A DNA stretch of 64,000 nt from a bacterium (GTDB lineage Bacteria; CLD3; SB21), in contig JABWCP010000005.1 in NCBI GenBank assembly GCA_013360215.1, forward strand, positions 1-64,000, in the 5' to 3' direction. The notes below the pieces were generated by a model. It saw only the letters and a program-made list of their open reading frames with translations. It was not told the origin of the DNA and made no database searches. A program made the translations under genes and the position numbers. Below, one piece after another: positions 42,462-50,349 of this stretch (within the stretch, counting starts at the first letter, position 1; the number at the start of each line of letters is the position of its first letter).

Positions 42462-43235
42462 TTAATGAATCATCTGACCCAAACGATCCCAACGAATATC
42501 AAAATTATCCTGACTTGCCGTGGACCAGTAAATCATTACGGCTTGCCCGATAAGATGGTCTTTGGGTACAAATCCCCAGTGGCGACTGTCATAACTCCGA
42601 TCGCGGTTGTCCCCTAAAACAAAATATGAATCTTCCGGCACAATGACCGGCCCATAGTTGTCACGGCTACCGGCATCGCGCGGAAAAACAGATTCATATC
42701 CTTTATTACGAGGTATAATTTCCGGATCCTCAAATTTTAAACCCGGCGGTCGGATAATTTCCGAAAAATCTTTGCCGTCCACATACACGATTTTGTCTTT
42801 GATCTCTACTGTTTGACCGGGTAATGCCACAAGCCGTTTGATATAGTCTACGGTCGGATCGGGCGGAAACTTAAAAACAATCACATCCCCTTGTTTGGGT
42901 TCACGCACAGCCGGAAACTGATACTGCGCCAAATCTATGTCGGTAAAAATTAAGGGTATTGTCGCAGGTGTCTTTACACCGTAAATACACTTATTAACTA
43001 AAATGAGATCGCCGACGAGCAGGGTATCCTCCATACTGCCGGTCGGTATTTTAAAAGCTTGAACAAAGAAAAGTCGAACGATGATCGCAATTAAAACCGA
43101 AACGAAAGCAATCTGGAAAAGCTCGGTTGTTTTATTATGATTATCTGACAATGGTTTTTCCGCAACGTTAGATTCTTCCGCTGTAGATACGTCGGATGGC
43201 GATGTAATGTCCATATGTCCGGTCGGTTCTTGCAT
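42462..43235 (-). CDS. lepB: Signal peptidase I (second of two tandem copies)
   Basis: 257 residues. One transmembrane helix (about 40-62) followed by the catalytic domain: Ser in IPTGSMEDTLLVGD, Lys in YIKRLVALPGQ, and box E GDNRDRSYDSRHWGF. Both catalytic residues are present. It cleaves signal peptides of exported proteins at the inner membrane. It is the downstream copy; the other lepB gene ends 4 bp before. The N-terminal cytoplasmic tail is acidic and Ser/Thr-rich. Confidence 0.95.
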   Translation of the reverse strand: MQEPTGHMDITSPSDVSTAEESNVAEKPLSDNHNKTTELFQIAFVSVLIAIIVRLFFVQAFKIPTGSMEDTLLVGDLILVNKCIYGVKTPATIPLIFTDIDLAQYQFPAVREPKQGDVIVFKFPPDPTVDYIKRLVALPGQTVEIKDKIVYVDGKDFSEIIRPPGLKFEDPEIIPRNKGYESVFPRDAGSRDNYGPVIVPEDSYFVLGDNRDRSYDSRHWGFVPKDHLIGQAVMIYWSTASQDNFDIRWDRLGQMIH

Positions 43236-43239
43236 TTTT

Positions 43240-44175
43240 TTAGCGAATAATCGTTCCGATACGATGCCATTTGACAGAGAAAAAATTGAACATCATAAGT
43301 ACCTTCATCGGGATGGACGATTGTTTAGCGGCATCCGTATTGGACCAATAAACCAGCATGCCTTGACCTGCAATGTGACTACGTGGCACCGGCCCCCAAT
43401 AGCGGCTATCCAAACTGTTATCGCGATTGTCACCCATCATAAAAAAATAATCCTGACCGACCGTATAAAGAGTTGACTTAACGCCATCAACAGTCCATTC
43501 CCCGCCGCGCATCTCAAGTTTTTTTCCGTCCCGTAATGAAAGATACCGGACCAATTCATAATTTGTCAGATTCAGTTCAATTTGGTCACCTTTTTTTGGA
43601 ACGCGGAACGGGCCAAAATTATCTCCGCTACCCATGTGGCGCGGAAAAACTTGCCCTTCGGAACGCTCGTAAGGATCAAAGTGAACACCCGGTAGGTCAA
43701 ACTTTACAGATAATGCCTCACTATCAACAAACAAAACTTTGTTTCGCACATACAAAGTTTGACCGGGCGCCGCTACACAACGCTTGATATAATCCAATCC
43801 GTTCTGACTCGGCATCATTTCAGGGTGGGGGAAACGAAAAACTACGACATCACCTTGTTGCGGTTCTTTAAATGCAGGAAGTTGAAACTGTGGCAATTTA
43901 ATATCCGTGAAGGGAATATTTTCCGGTGATTTGGCGCCGTAAATGAATTTATTAGCAAAAATAAAATCCCCGGGCAAGAGTGACACTTCCATCGAACCCG
44001 TTGGAATGGTAAAGTTTTGCACAACAAAAGTGATCGTGATATAATAAACGCATAGCGCCCAAGCAAACGATTTGACATTTTCCACAAGTCGCTCAGTAAA
44101 GGTCATTTCTTTTAGGGGTTTTCCGGGCACCGGATTGTTTTTTTTAGGCTCTTCTTTTTTTCCGAAAAAGGACAT
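43240..44175 (-). CDS. lepB: Signal peptidase I (first of two tandem copies)
   Basis: 311 residues, longer than its neighbour by an insertion between the Lys box and box E (about residues 165-240). Helix at about 38-58, catalytic Ser in IPTGSMEVSLLPGD, Lys in YIKRCVAAPGQ, box E GDNRDNSLDSRYWGP. Both copies look active and diverged, so they probably have different substrates or regulation. It follows coaD by 1 bp and precedes the second lepB by 4 bp, all in one minus-strand operon with rsmD. Confidence 0.95.
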   Translation of the reverse strand: MSFFGKKEEPKKNNPVPGKPLKEMTFTERLVENVKSFAWALCVYYITITFVVQNFTIPTGSMEVSLLPGDFIFANKFIYGAKSPENIPFTDIKLPQFQLPAFKEPQQGDVVVFRFPHPEMMPSQNGLDYIKRCVAAPGQTLYVRNKVLFVDSEALSVKFDLPGVHFDPYERSEGQVFPRHMGSGDNFGPFRVPKKGDQIELNLTNYELVRYLSLRDGKKLEMRGGEWTVDGVKSTLYTVGQDYFFMMGDNRDNSLDSRYWGPVPRSHIAGQGMLVYWSNTDAAKQSSIPMKVLMMFNFFSVKWHRIGTIIR

Positions 44176-44176
44176 G

Positions 44177-44662
44177 CTACTTTTGCACTTTCAGTTTTTC
44201 TTTAATTCGTTGTTCTATAAAAGCCGGGACAAAACTTGATAAATCACCGCCGTATTGCGCGACCTCTTTTACAATAGTCGAATTCAGATACGCATATTTT
44301 TCGCCGGGCATAAGAAACATCGTAACTATTTGCGAATTGAGGCGGCGGTTCACGTGCTCCATTTGCAGCTCATATTCAAAATCCGAAATCACTCGAAGCC
44401 CTCGTATAAGCACGTGCACCTGACGACTGACCGCGAAGTCAACGATCAATCCTTCCGATGGCTCGCAGCGCACATTGGCTATATCTTTTGTAGCCTCAGT
44501 TATCATCGCTACGCGTTCTTCCGGTGAAAACAACGGCTTCTTTTTTGAATTATTGGCAACCGCGACAATAATCTCGTCAAATAATGTCGCTGCTCTTGCG
44601 ATCACATCAAGATGCCCCAACGTGAGAGGATCAAATGTCCCCGGATAAATCGCACGTCTCAT
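44177..44662 (-). CDS. coaD: Pantetheine-phosphate adenylyltransferase
   Basis: 161 residues, the normal length. Transfers AMP from ATP to 4'-phosphopantetheine, the penultimate step of coenzyme A synthesis. Nucleotidyltransferase motifs: YPGTFDPLTLGHLDVI (T/HxGH), ANNSKKKPLFSPEERVAMI, RGLRVISDFEYELQM and the ATP loop YLNSTIVKEVAQYGGDLSSF. The start overlaps the rsmD stop by 4 bp (ATGA). The pairing rsmD-coaD is common in bacteria. Confidence 0.97.
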   Translation of the reverse strand: MRRAIYPGTFDPLTLGHLDVIARAATLFDEIIVAVANNSKKKPLFSPEERVAMITEATKDIANVRCEPSEGLIVDFAVSRQVHVLIRGLRVISDFEYELQMEHVNRRLNSQIVTMFLMPGEKYAYLNSTIVKEVAQYGGDLSSFVPAFIEQRIKEKLKVQK

Positions 44663-45228
44663 AGTTCATTCGCCTTATTCATTAAAAAACTCACGGCACT
44701 TTCGCCCCAGGTTTTTTGCTTATGCATCGTTAACCCATGCGCAGGCAACCACTCATTTTCAATTTCTTCCGGCGATGTTTCGATTACTAAAACGCCTCCG
44801 GGATTTAACCATTTTCCGGCGTCAATTTTTTTTGCAATCATGGCCCCGGTTCGCATCGCATACGGGGGATCAGCAAAAATAATATCATACTTTTTTACGG
44901 CAGCGGAGGATACGAATTCTAGCGCATCGCCCGTGATTACTTCAGTGTGTTGCTCAAACCGGCATTTTATTACATTGTTTCGCAACACTTGTATAGCCTT
45001 GGAATGAAGCTCCACAAAAGTAGACTTTGCCGCGCCACGACTTAGCGCTTCGATTCCGAGATTGCCAGTCCCTGCGAACAAATCCAAAACCTGTGTTTCG
45101 GCAATATCTATGATATTTGCCAAAATATTAAAAACAGATTCTTTAACTCGGTCTTTGGTCGGACGAATAGCCTCTTCATCGAATGTATTCAAAACCAAAC
45201 CGCGTCGTATACCGGCTATAATTCGCAT
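44659..45228 (-). CDS. rsmD: 16S rRNA (guanine-966 N2)-methyltransferase
   Basis: 189-residue SAM-dependent rRNA methyltransferase. Start pattern MRIIAGIRRGLVLNTF, RPTKDRVKESVFNIL, SAM-binding VLDLFAGTGNLGIEALSRGA, and catalytic FADPPYAMRTG. It begins a new transcript after the terminator at 45231-45260 and is coupled to coaD by a 4-bp overlap. Confidence 0.96.
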   Translation of the reverse strand: MRIIAGIRRGLVLNTFDEEAIRPTKDRVKESVFNILANIIDIAETQVLDLFAGTGNLGIEALSRGAAKSTFVELHSKAIQVLRNNVIKCRFEQHTEVITGDALEFVSSAAVKKYDIIFADPPYAMRTGAMIAKKIDAGKWLNPGGVLVIETSPEEIENEWLPAHGLTMHKQKTWGESAVSFLMNKANEL

Positions 45229-45230
45229 AT

Positions 45231-45260
45231 AAAAAATAAAGCCGAAGGGCCACCTCGGCT
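45231..45260 (-). terminator. Terminator between the PilN-like gene and rsmD
   Basis: Stem agccga (45240-45245) with tcggct (45255-45260), loop of 9 nt; on the minus strand followed by TTTATTTTTT. Ends the pilus-like operon, so rsmD starts a separate transcript. Confidence 0.8.
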
Positions 45261-45290
45261 ATTGGATTTTCATAAAAACCGCATTGATAA

Positions 45291-46277
45291 TTATTTTGTC
45301 TTCGTTGAGTCGGCTGATTCCGATTGGCGAGGCAGTAGAATACTATACTTCATAAAAATAGTATCCGGCACCGGTTTCTTCTTATCAGCCTTACGGCGTG
45401 CCGAATAATCGGCATATTGAATATCAATCTCACCGATTTCGAAGTTGAAACGCATTTCATTCAGCTTTGCCATGTATTTGAAGTAATCCGAAACCGACCC
45501 TTCAAGTTTTAACTCACCGCTGTGCGTACTCATGACTACCCCTTTGGAAGATGTCATTTTACCGTCTTGTAATATTTTCAATCCGGCATTGCGGGCACCG
45601 TCGAGGATTTTTTGTTTGGCTTTTTCCAAATCAAGATAGATTATTTTTAACGCGACTATCTCCGAATCACTCGGCGTCGAAACCGTTTTGAGTGTACCGG
45701 ACATCGTACGTTTGAATCCCAAACCTTTGACTAACGATGTCGGTTTGATCGCTTGCGGTTTGGTTTCGTCTATGCTTTTTGATTCTAAAAACAAAACGGT
45801 AAAATCTTCGAGATCTTTCTGTGTTTTGCCAAACACGTCAAAAGCATAGTTACTTTCTTCCACACCGAGCGAAGTGAGATGCCATTTTTGCGAATTCGCA
45901 GACACTATCGAATCCGTCCTAAATAAAAAGCGGCGGTACCGCTCCTGATAGCGAATCGTGTTGTACATATACAGATTTCGGATTTTTTCCTGGCGCGCTT
46001 CTTCGGCCGCTTTTGCTGCCGTCTCCATATCTTGCTCAGGCAAAAGATGCAACGGCCCCGTATATTGCTCTAACCACGCCACAACAGCATAACGTTCCAC
46101 CCAGCCGTATGTCAAACCGCCAACGAGCGCAACAAAAATCAAAATAATAAACAAAAGCCGTCGTTGGCTTTTTTTGGCCTCGATCGTTATCGTTTTGCCG
46201 GCCGACGTATCGGAATCCGTTTTTTCGTGCTGAGCAGGCGGCGCAAAATGATTTTCAAGCAGATTTATCTTGATCAT
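45291..46277 (-). CDS. PilN/PilO-like inner-membrane protein
   Basis: 328 residues. The N-terminus MIKINLLENH is the PilN-type start that contacts PilM; a basic cytoplasmic stretch follows, then one transmembrane helix (about 41-60) and a periplasmic part with a coiled coil (residues 85-110) and a C-terminal alpha/beta region (about 185-310) such as PilN/PilO carry. Sequence identity to known PilN seems low. It starts 1 bp after the PilM-like gene and is the last gene of the group. Probably part of the inner-membrane alignment complex of a type IV pilus, competence or secretion machine; the remainder (PilB, PilC, PilQ) is not in the window. Confidence 0.65.
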   Translation of the reverse strand: MIKINLLENHFAPPAQHEKTDSDTSAGKTITIEAKKSQRRLLFIILIFVALVGGLTYGWVERYAVVAWLEQYTGPLHLLPEQDMETAAKAAEEARQEKIRNLYMYNTIRYQERYRRFLFRTDSIVSANSQKWHLTSLGVEESNYAFDVFGKTQKDLEDFTVLFLESKSIDETKPQAIKPTSLVKGLGFKRTMSGTLKTVSTPSDSEIVALKIIYLDLEKAKQKILDGARNAGLKILQDGKMTSSKGVVMSTHSGELKLEGSVSDYFKYMAKLNEMRFNFEIGEIDIQYADYSARRKADKKKPVPDTIFMKYSILLPRQSESADSTKTK

Positions 46278-46278
46278 A

Positions 46279-47367
46279 TCAATCCATTAGAAGTTTGATG
46301 GCCGCTCCTACCGCTTCCGCATACACCGCATAATCCGGAGGCGCTATGACAACTTGCGATTTATTATCTTTTTCGTCGGCATCCGCAGATGCGGATTCGG
46401 AGTCTTCATTTTTTTCATGCGGCCTGAATTCAGCCGGGAGTTTTATTTTACGAAAAGGCTCAATTACCGAGGGATTAAAATCTGCTTCTATATATGGCAA
46501 TACTTCTTGCGCAAGGTCATGACATAATATCAAACGCCCTACGACAGAATTGGTATTACCCGCCGTCGCATGATATGCCTGCATCATATTGGGTATATGC
46601 GCATTGATAAGCTCGCCTATTTTTTGCGGGGTACTTTTGGGCGAAACGGTAAACTGATATACGTGCTGCACATCGTAATCTTTGCACAGAAGTAAAGTCA
46701 CTGAACCGATCTTGCATTCGGCCAATACCGTCATTCCGTGATATGAAATATCGTAATTCACTTCATAGGTAGCATGTGAACACAATATATCTACGTCCAT
46801 GTTGCTGAACTGAATCTTGCTTTTATCAAGCACCGAACGCAAACTGTCGGCATAACGACGACGGATACCCACCATCAGCATAGGATCCATCGGTGCCGGC
46901 GATGTCTTCTCAAGCGGAACCGTATTCAAAATATATTGATCAAAATCGTCCGTAACTTGCTGACGAAATTCCCATTTGATATAATCCTGAAAATCGGACT
47001 CCGACCGCTCACTCTCAACCATAACCTTATGTAAGGTTACAAGGTTGGTATTTAAACTAATATTCATTCGTTTGGCGCGAATACCATTATCCTCAAGGCA
47101 GCCTTTGAGGTACGCAAAAAGACCTTGTACGTTACGTTCAACACCTTCAATGCCGGTACCAAACTTCATAGTCGTCTGAATGGTGCCCATTTTTCTGACC
47201 GAAAAACCGTCTTCCGAACGTAATATTTCTGCAAAATGAATCTGTTGCCCATGAAAACTCAGACCAAACGCGAGGTTGCGATATTCACCCGCTCGACGTG
47301 CATAATCCTGATCTATGGCATCATGATCCAGATCGCCTCGATCGCTTTGTATACTCATTTGTGACAT
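46279..47367 (-). CDS. PilM-like protein of actin/FtsA fold
   Basis: 362 residues, cytoplasmic. The pattern NLAFGLSFHGQQIHFAEILR at residues 33-52, KRMNISLNTNLVTLHKVMV, DYIKWEFRQQV and the domain after residue 190 (NMDVDILCSHATYEVNYDIS, MTVLAECKIGSVTLLLCKD) resembles PilM, which binds the PilN N-terminus. A Ser/Asp/Glu-rich loop occurs near residue 325. Its location next to a MIKINLL-type protein strengthens the call. Similarity is weak by eye and ATP-binding motifs are not clear, so the assignment is tentative. Confidence 0.6.
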   Translation of the reverse strand: MSQMSIQSDRGDLDHDAIDQDYARRAGEYRNLAFGLSFHGQQIHFAEILRSEDGFSVRKMGTIQTTMKFGTGIEGVERNVQGLFAYLKGCLEDNGIRAKRMNISLNTNLVTLHKVMVESERSESDFQDYIKWEFRQQVTDDFDQYILNTVPLEKTSPAPMDPMLMVGIRRRYADSLRSVLDKSKIQFSNMDVDILCSHATYEVNYDISYHGMTVLAECKIGSVTLLLCKDYDVQHVYQFTVSPKSTPQKIGELINAHIPNMMQAYHATAGNTNSVVGRLILCHDLAQEVLPYIEADFNPSVIEPFRKIKLPAEFRPHEKNEDSESASADADEKDNKSQVVIAPPDYAVYAEAVGAAIKLLMD

Positions 47368-47382
47368 ACTATCAACGCTATC

Positions 47383-47922
47383 TCAGTAAGTAAGTTCTAG
47401 TTTTTCATTCCAAGTAACACGACTATCTATGACGGCCCCGATTCGCTGAATTTCCGAATCCACGGACGATGGTTTTATATGGATCGTCTTGCGGCCATCT
47501 TTCAAACCCGTTTCTATTATAAATTTTTGCCCGTTCATCGGATTGTCAGTCAAAGATTCAAAATACTGCTCGCGGTACGCCGCAGGCGTGACATCTTTGA
47601 AATACTCGCTATACTCGGGAAATCGCATCAAGGCTTCGATCACCGGAGTAAAAACTTCGTCTGAAACTCTGTCTTTTCCTTTTTTATTAACGAAATCGAA
47701 TAATTTACCGTTATCGGATGTAAAAGACGAGTCGGAAGCAAAATATGCTTTTTGTACCGCCAACAAAGCCTTCATTTTAGCGCGTGTTAATCGAATTTTA
47801 TTTCGATCTGCTTTCTCGGCTTGCACGGGCGAAACCACACTCCACACTAAAAAAACAAACAGCAAAACAATAATTGTTTTGAGAATATAATCCGTGATGC
47901 GTGTTTTAGGAATGGATGCCAT
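47383..47922 (-). CDS. Single-pass membrane protein of the pilus-like cluster, unknown
   Basis: 179 residues with one transmembrane segment (about 13-30), then an amphipathic helix rich in Lys, Ala and Leu (RLTRAKMKALLAVQKAYFAS) and a soluble domain. The layout resembles a pseudopilin or minor pilin, with a hydrophobic helix followed by a Tyr/Phe-containing segment, but the prepilin peptidase site (G-F-T-x-x-E) is absent. I cannot name a family. It lies between the comEA-like gene (3 bp) and the PilM-like gene (15 bp), so it should belong to the same complex. Confidence 0.65.
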   Translation of the reverse strand: MASIPKTRITDYILKTIIVLLFVFLVWSVVSPVQAEKADRNKIRLTRAKMKALLAVQKAYFASDSSFTSDNGKLFDFVNKKGKDRVSDEVFTPVIEALMRFPEYSEYFKDVTPAAYREQYFESLTDNPMNGQKFIIETGLKDGRKTIHIKPSSVDSEIQRIGAVIDSRVTWNEKLELTY

Positions 47923-47925
47923 AAC

Positions 47926-48456
47926 TCAGTTAATATCTATGAATGGCCTAATTTTTTCAATGAGTTTCTTCCCGACACCTTTGACATTTTGAATATCTTC
48001 CAACTTAGAAAACGGCCCGTTTTTATTCCGGTATTCGATAATACGTGCCGCTATCTTAGGACCGACACCGGGAAGCGAACTTATTTCTTGCACATCCGCT
48101 TGATTGATTCGAACCACTCGTGCGGGCGCATCGTTTGTTTTTATTATAAACCGCTGGATCGAATCCCGAGCAACACCTTTACGGAATAATGTTTGCAACG
48201 TATCTTGGCGTGAAAACCATACTGAAACCGTGCTGTCATTTTCAGACTTCTGAGGATAAGGACGGGCCTTGCTCTTGGGATAAGGAACGGATGTAATTTC
48301 TATCGTGTCATCACGATACGTTTCTTTTATCAGACCGACCAATCCGCCCATCAGAGTTATTCCCGCCAGCACACAAAGAACAACGGCCTCCTGCCGTCTC
48401 AGACCAAAATATTCAAAAAATTTATAAGCGTTTTCGCCCCAATTCCTAAAATTCAT
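47926..48456 (-). CDS. ComEA-like helix-hairpin-helix DNA-binding protein
   Basis: 176 residues: N-terminal membrane helix (about 22-42), a flexible linker, and a C-terminal double helix-hairpin-helix domain (residues about 115-175): RINQADVQEISSLPGVGPKI then NGPFSKLEDIQNVKGVGKKL. This is the ComEA pattern, a periplasmic receptor for incoming DNA. It sits ahead of the PilM/PilN-like genes, suggesting natural transformation, but many FCB genomes carry ComEA-like proteins for other purposes. The comEC channel is not in the window. Confidence 0.88.
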   Translation of the reverse strand: MNFRNWGENAYKFFEYFGLRRQEAVVLCVLAGITLMGGLVGLIKETYRDDTIEITSVPYPKSKARPYPQKSENDSTVSVWFSRQDTLQTLFRKGVARDSIQRFIIKTNDAPARVVRINQADVQEISSLPGVGPKIAARIIEYRNKNGPFSKLEDIQNVKGVGKKLIEKIRPFIDIN

Positions 48457-48483
48457 CCCCCAATTCCCCCGGCAACGGCATAA

Positions 48484-49620
48484 TTATGCCGTAAATGCTT
48501 CCTTTATTTTTTTAAAAAAACTCGTGTCATTACTATTCGGCGATCTAAAATTATCATAACCCATAAGTTCTTCGATAAGTCGGCGTTCTTTGTCGCTGAT
48601 CTTAGAAGGTGTGTGTACGGCGACACGAATCAATTGATCTCCGGAACCGGAACCATTGAGATGCGGAATGCCTTTGCCGCGCATGCGCAGTATTTTGCCG
48701 GATTGAATACCTCCCGGAATCGTTAACTTGGCTTTTCCAAATAGTGTCGGCACTTCCACTTCATCCCCTAAAACCGCTTGAGGGAACGTGATATTTACGT
48801 TGAGCAACACATCATCACCGTGCCGTTCGAAAATTTCATCTTCAATTTCTTCGAGAACGACAATCACATCGCCCGATTCCCCTCCATGCGGTGCGGCATG
48901 ACCTTGCCCCCGAAGCGGAATATAATTTCCTGTAGTGACACCGGCTGGAACTTTGACACTGATCACCGTTTCACCCATGGTCACTCCGTCACCCTTGCAG
49001 GTTGAGCAGGGTTTTTCAACTATAGTTCCCTGACCTTCGCAATTGCGGCACGCAGCAATATTCACAAATTGGCCGAATACCGATCGCGAAACTTGTCTTA
49101 CCTGACCCGAACCGTGACATACACTACACGTTTTTCGCGATGATCCGGCGGCTGCACCACTTCCGTTACAGGATTCACAGGACTTGCGTTTACGAAGCTT
49201 TATCTTTTTAGTAACCCCTTCGGCGATCTCCTGCAGCGTTAGTTTCAACTTAACTTCCAGATCAGCGCCGCGATTGGAACGGCTACTGCGCCCGCGCCCA
49301 CCGCCAAATGCATCACCGAAACCAAAGCCTTCGAAAATATCACTAAAGTGTGAAAAAATATCATTGATGTCGCTGAATCCTTGCTGACCCATGCCGCGCA
49401 TACCGTCATGACCAAAACGATCATATTGAGCGCGCTTTTGTTCATCGCTCAACACGGAATACGCTTCCGCAATCTCTTTAAATTTTTCTTCTGCGGACTT
49501 ATCTCCCGGATTTTTATCCGGATGATATTGCATCGCCAATTTGCGGTACGATTTCTTGATTTCATCCAACGAAGCGTTCTTGGAAACACTCAGCACTTCG
49601 TAGTAGTCGCGTTTAGCCAT
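48484..49620 (-). CDS. dnaJ: Chaperone protein DnaJ
   Basis: 378 residues, type I J-protein. J domain 1-70 with HPD in [13 protein letters not shown]; a Gly/Phe-rich stretch about 75-115; four zinc-finger repeats [24 protein letters not shown] and CSTCKGDG; then the two C-terminal substrate-binding domains. Co-chaperone of DnaK in protein folding. It lies upstream of the comEA-like gene (27 bp) and about 155 bp downstream of the unknown gene behind clpC. dnaK and grpE are not in the window. Confidence 0.97.
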   Translation of the reverse strand: MAKRDYYEVLSVSKNASLDEIKKSYRKLAMQYHPDKNPGDKSAEEKFKEIAEAYSVLSDEQKRAQYDRFGHDGMRGMGQQGFSDINDIFSHFSDIFEGFGFGDAFGGGRGRSSRSNRGADLEVKLKLTLQEIAEGVTKKIKLRKRKSCESCNGSGAAAGSSRKTCSVCHGSGQVRQVSRSVFGQFVNIAACRNCEGQGTIVEKPCSTCKGDGVTMGETVISVKVPAGVTTGNYIPLRGQGHAAPHGGESGDVIVVLEEIEDEIFERHGDDVLLNVNITFPQAVLGDEVEVPTLFGKAKLTIPGGIQSGKILRMRGKGIPHLNGSGSGDQLIRVAVHTPSKISDKERRLIEELMGYDNFRSPNSNDTSFFKKIKEAFTA

Positions 49621-49775
49621 ATTCCTTTATTCAAAAAAATGAATGTTAAATTCGGGTATTTAAAACTTACGTGCACCGTAAGTCTTCAAAGAAATAAAAT
49701 CTTAGTAAGAACCGGTTATTAGATTAGAAGTTGAAAATCTTTTCATTAAGACAACAACCGAAGAACCGAACACCA

Positions 49776-50309
49776 TTACTCCATAATAATATCTATGATT
49801 TTATCTTCGTTCAGATTAAAATGTTTATCCTTCTTTTCTCCATTTTCTTCGTACTCGACAGCAAACACCTTATTGTATTCATCTTTGAGCGTGATGATGC
49901 CTTTGACCGAAACCCCGCGCCCCTTGATGACGTCGAAATATGAAACCGCAATATGATCACCGTGATCCAAAGCTTCCAGTAATTCGATGATCTGGGCTAC
50001 TTCCATAAACGTATTCTGCTGATTCTCATCGAGATCAATACTGATCGCTACGCGATCCAGTTTCACTATATCACCGACTTCAATATAAAACTCAATAGAT
50101 TCTCCGGAACCTTCCTCTACAAGCACAAAAGAAGTGAAATCCGTCGCCACGTGGCTTACGCGCCCGGAAACAGTCGAACGGCTTCCATCCCAATCCACAC
50201 GTTCGACGGTAGCACCATCGTTTACCGCTAACCCTTTGATAGCCACTTTGACCGCATCCGCATCCAACGCACCCGGACGCGTGTGTATTTTTTTCTTTCC
50301 AAAAAGCAT
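49776..50309 (-). CDS. Conserved hypothetical protein behind clpC
   Basis: 177 residues, no signal peptide or transmembrane segment, predominantly predicted strands. It has two similar-looking beta-rich halves (about 25-95 and 115-175), the second with VSVKGIITLKDEYNKVFAVE and an acidic C-terminus. The N-terminus MLFGKKKIHTRPGALDADAV is basic. I do not recognise a family. Encoded 40 bp downstream of clpC and in the same direction, it may be a client adaptor or a passenger of the ClpC operon. Confidence 0.7.
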   Translation of the reverse strand: MLFGKKKIHTRPGALDADAVKVAIKGLAVNDGATVERVDWDGSRSTVSGRVSHVATDFTSFVLVEEGSGESIEFYIEVGDIVKLDRVAISIDLDENQQNTFMEVAQIIELLEALDHGDHIAVSYFDVIKGRGVSVKGIITLKDEYNKVFAVEYEENGEKKDKHFNLNEDKIIDIIME

Positions 50310-50349
50310 ATTTCAAAAACCTCCGTTATAAAGTACAATCATCTGACTT

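Noticed and set aside
42462-44175. Tandem lepB genes as one frameshifted gene
   Set aside because: Each has its own start, membrane helix and full catalytic dyad, and they are separate complete paralogues.
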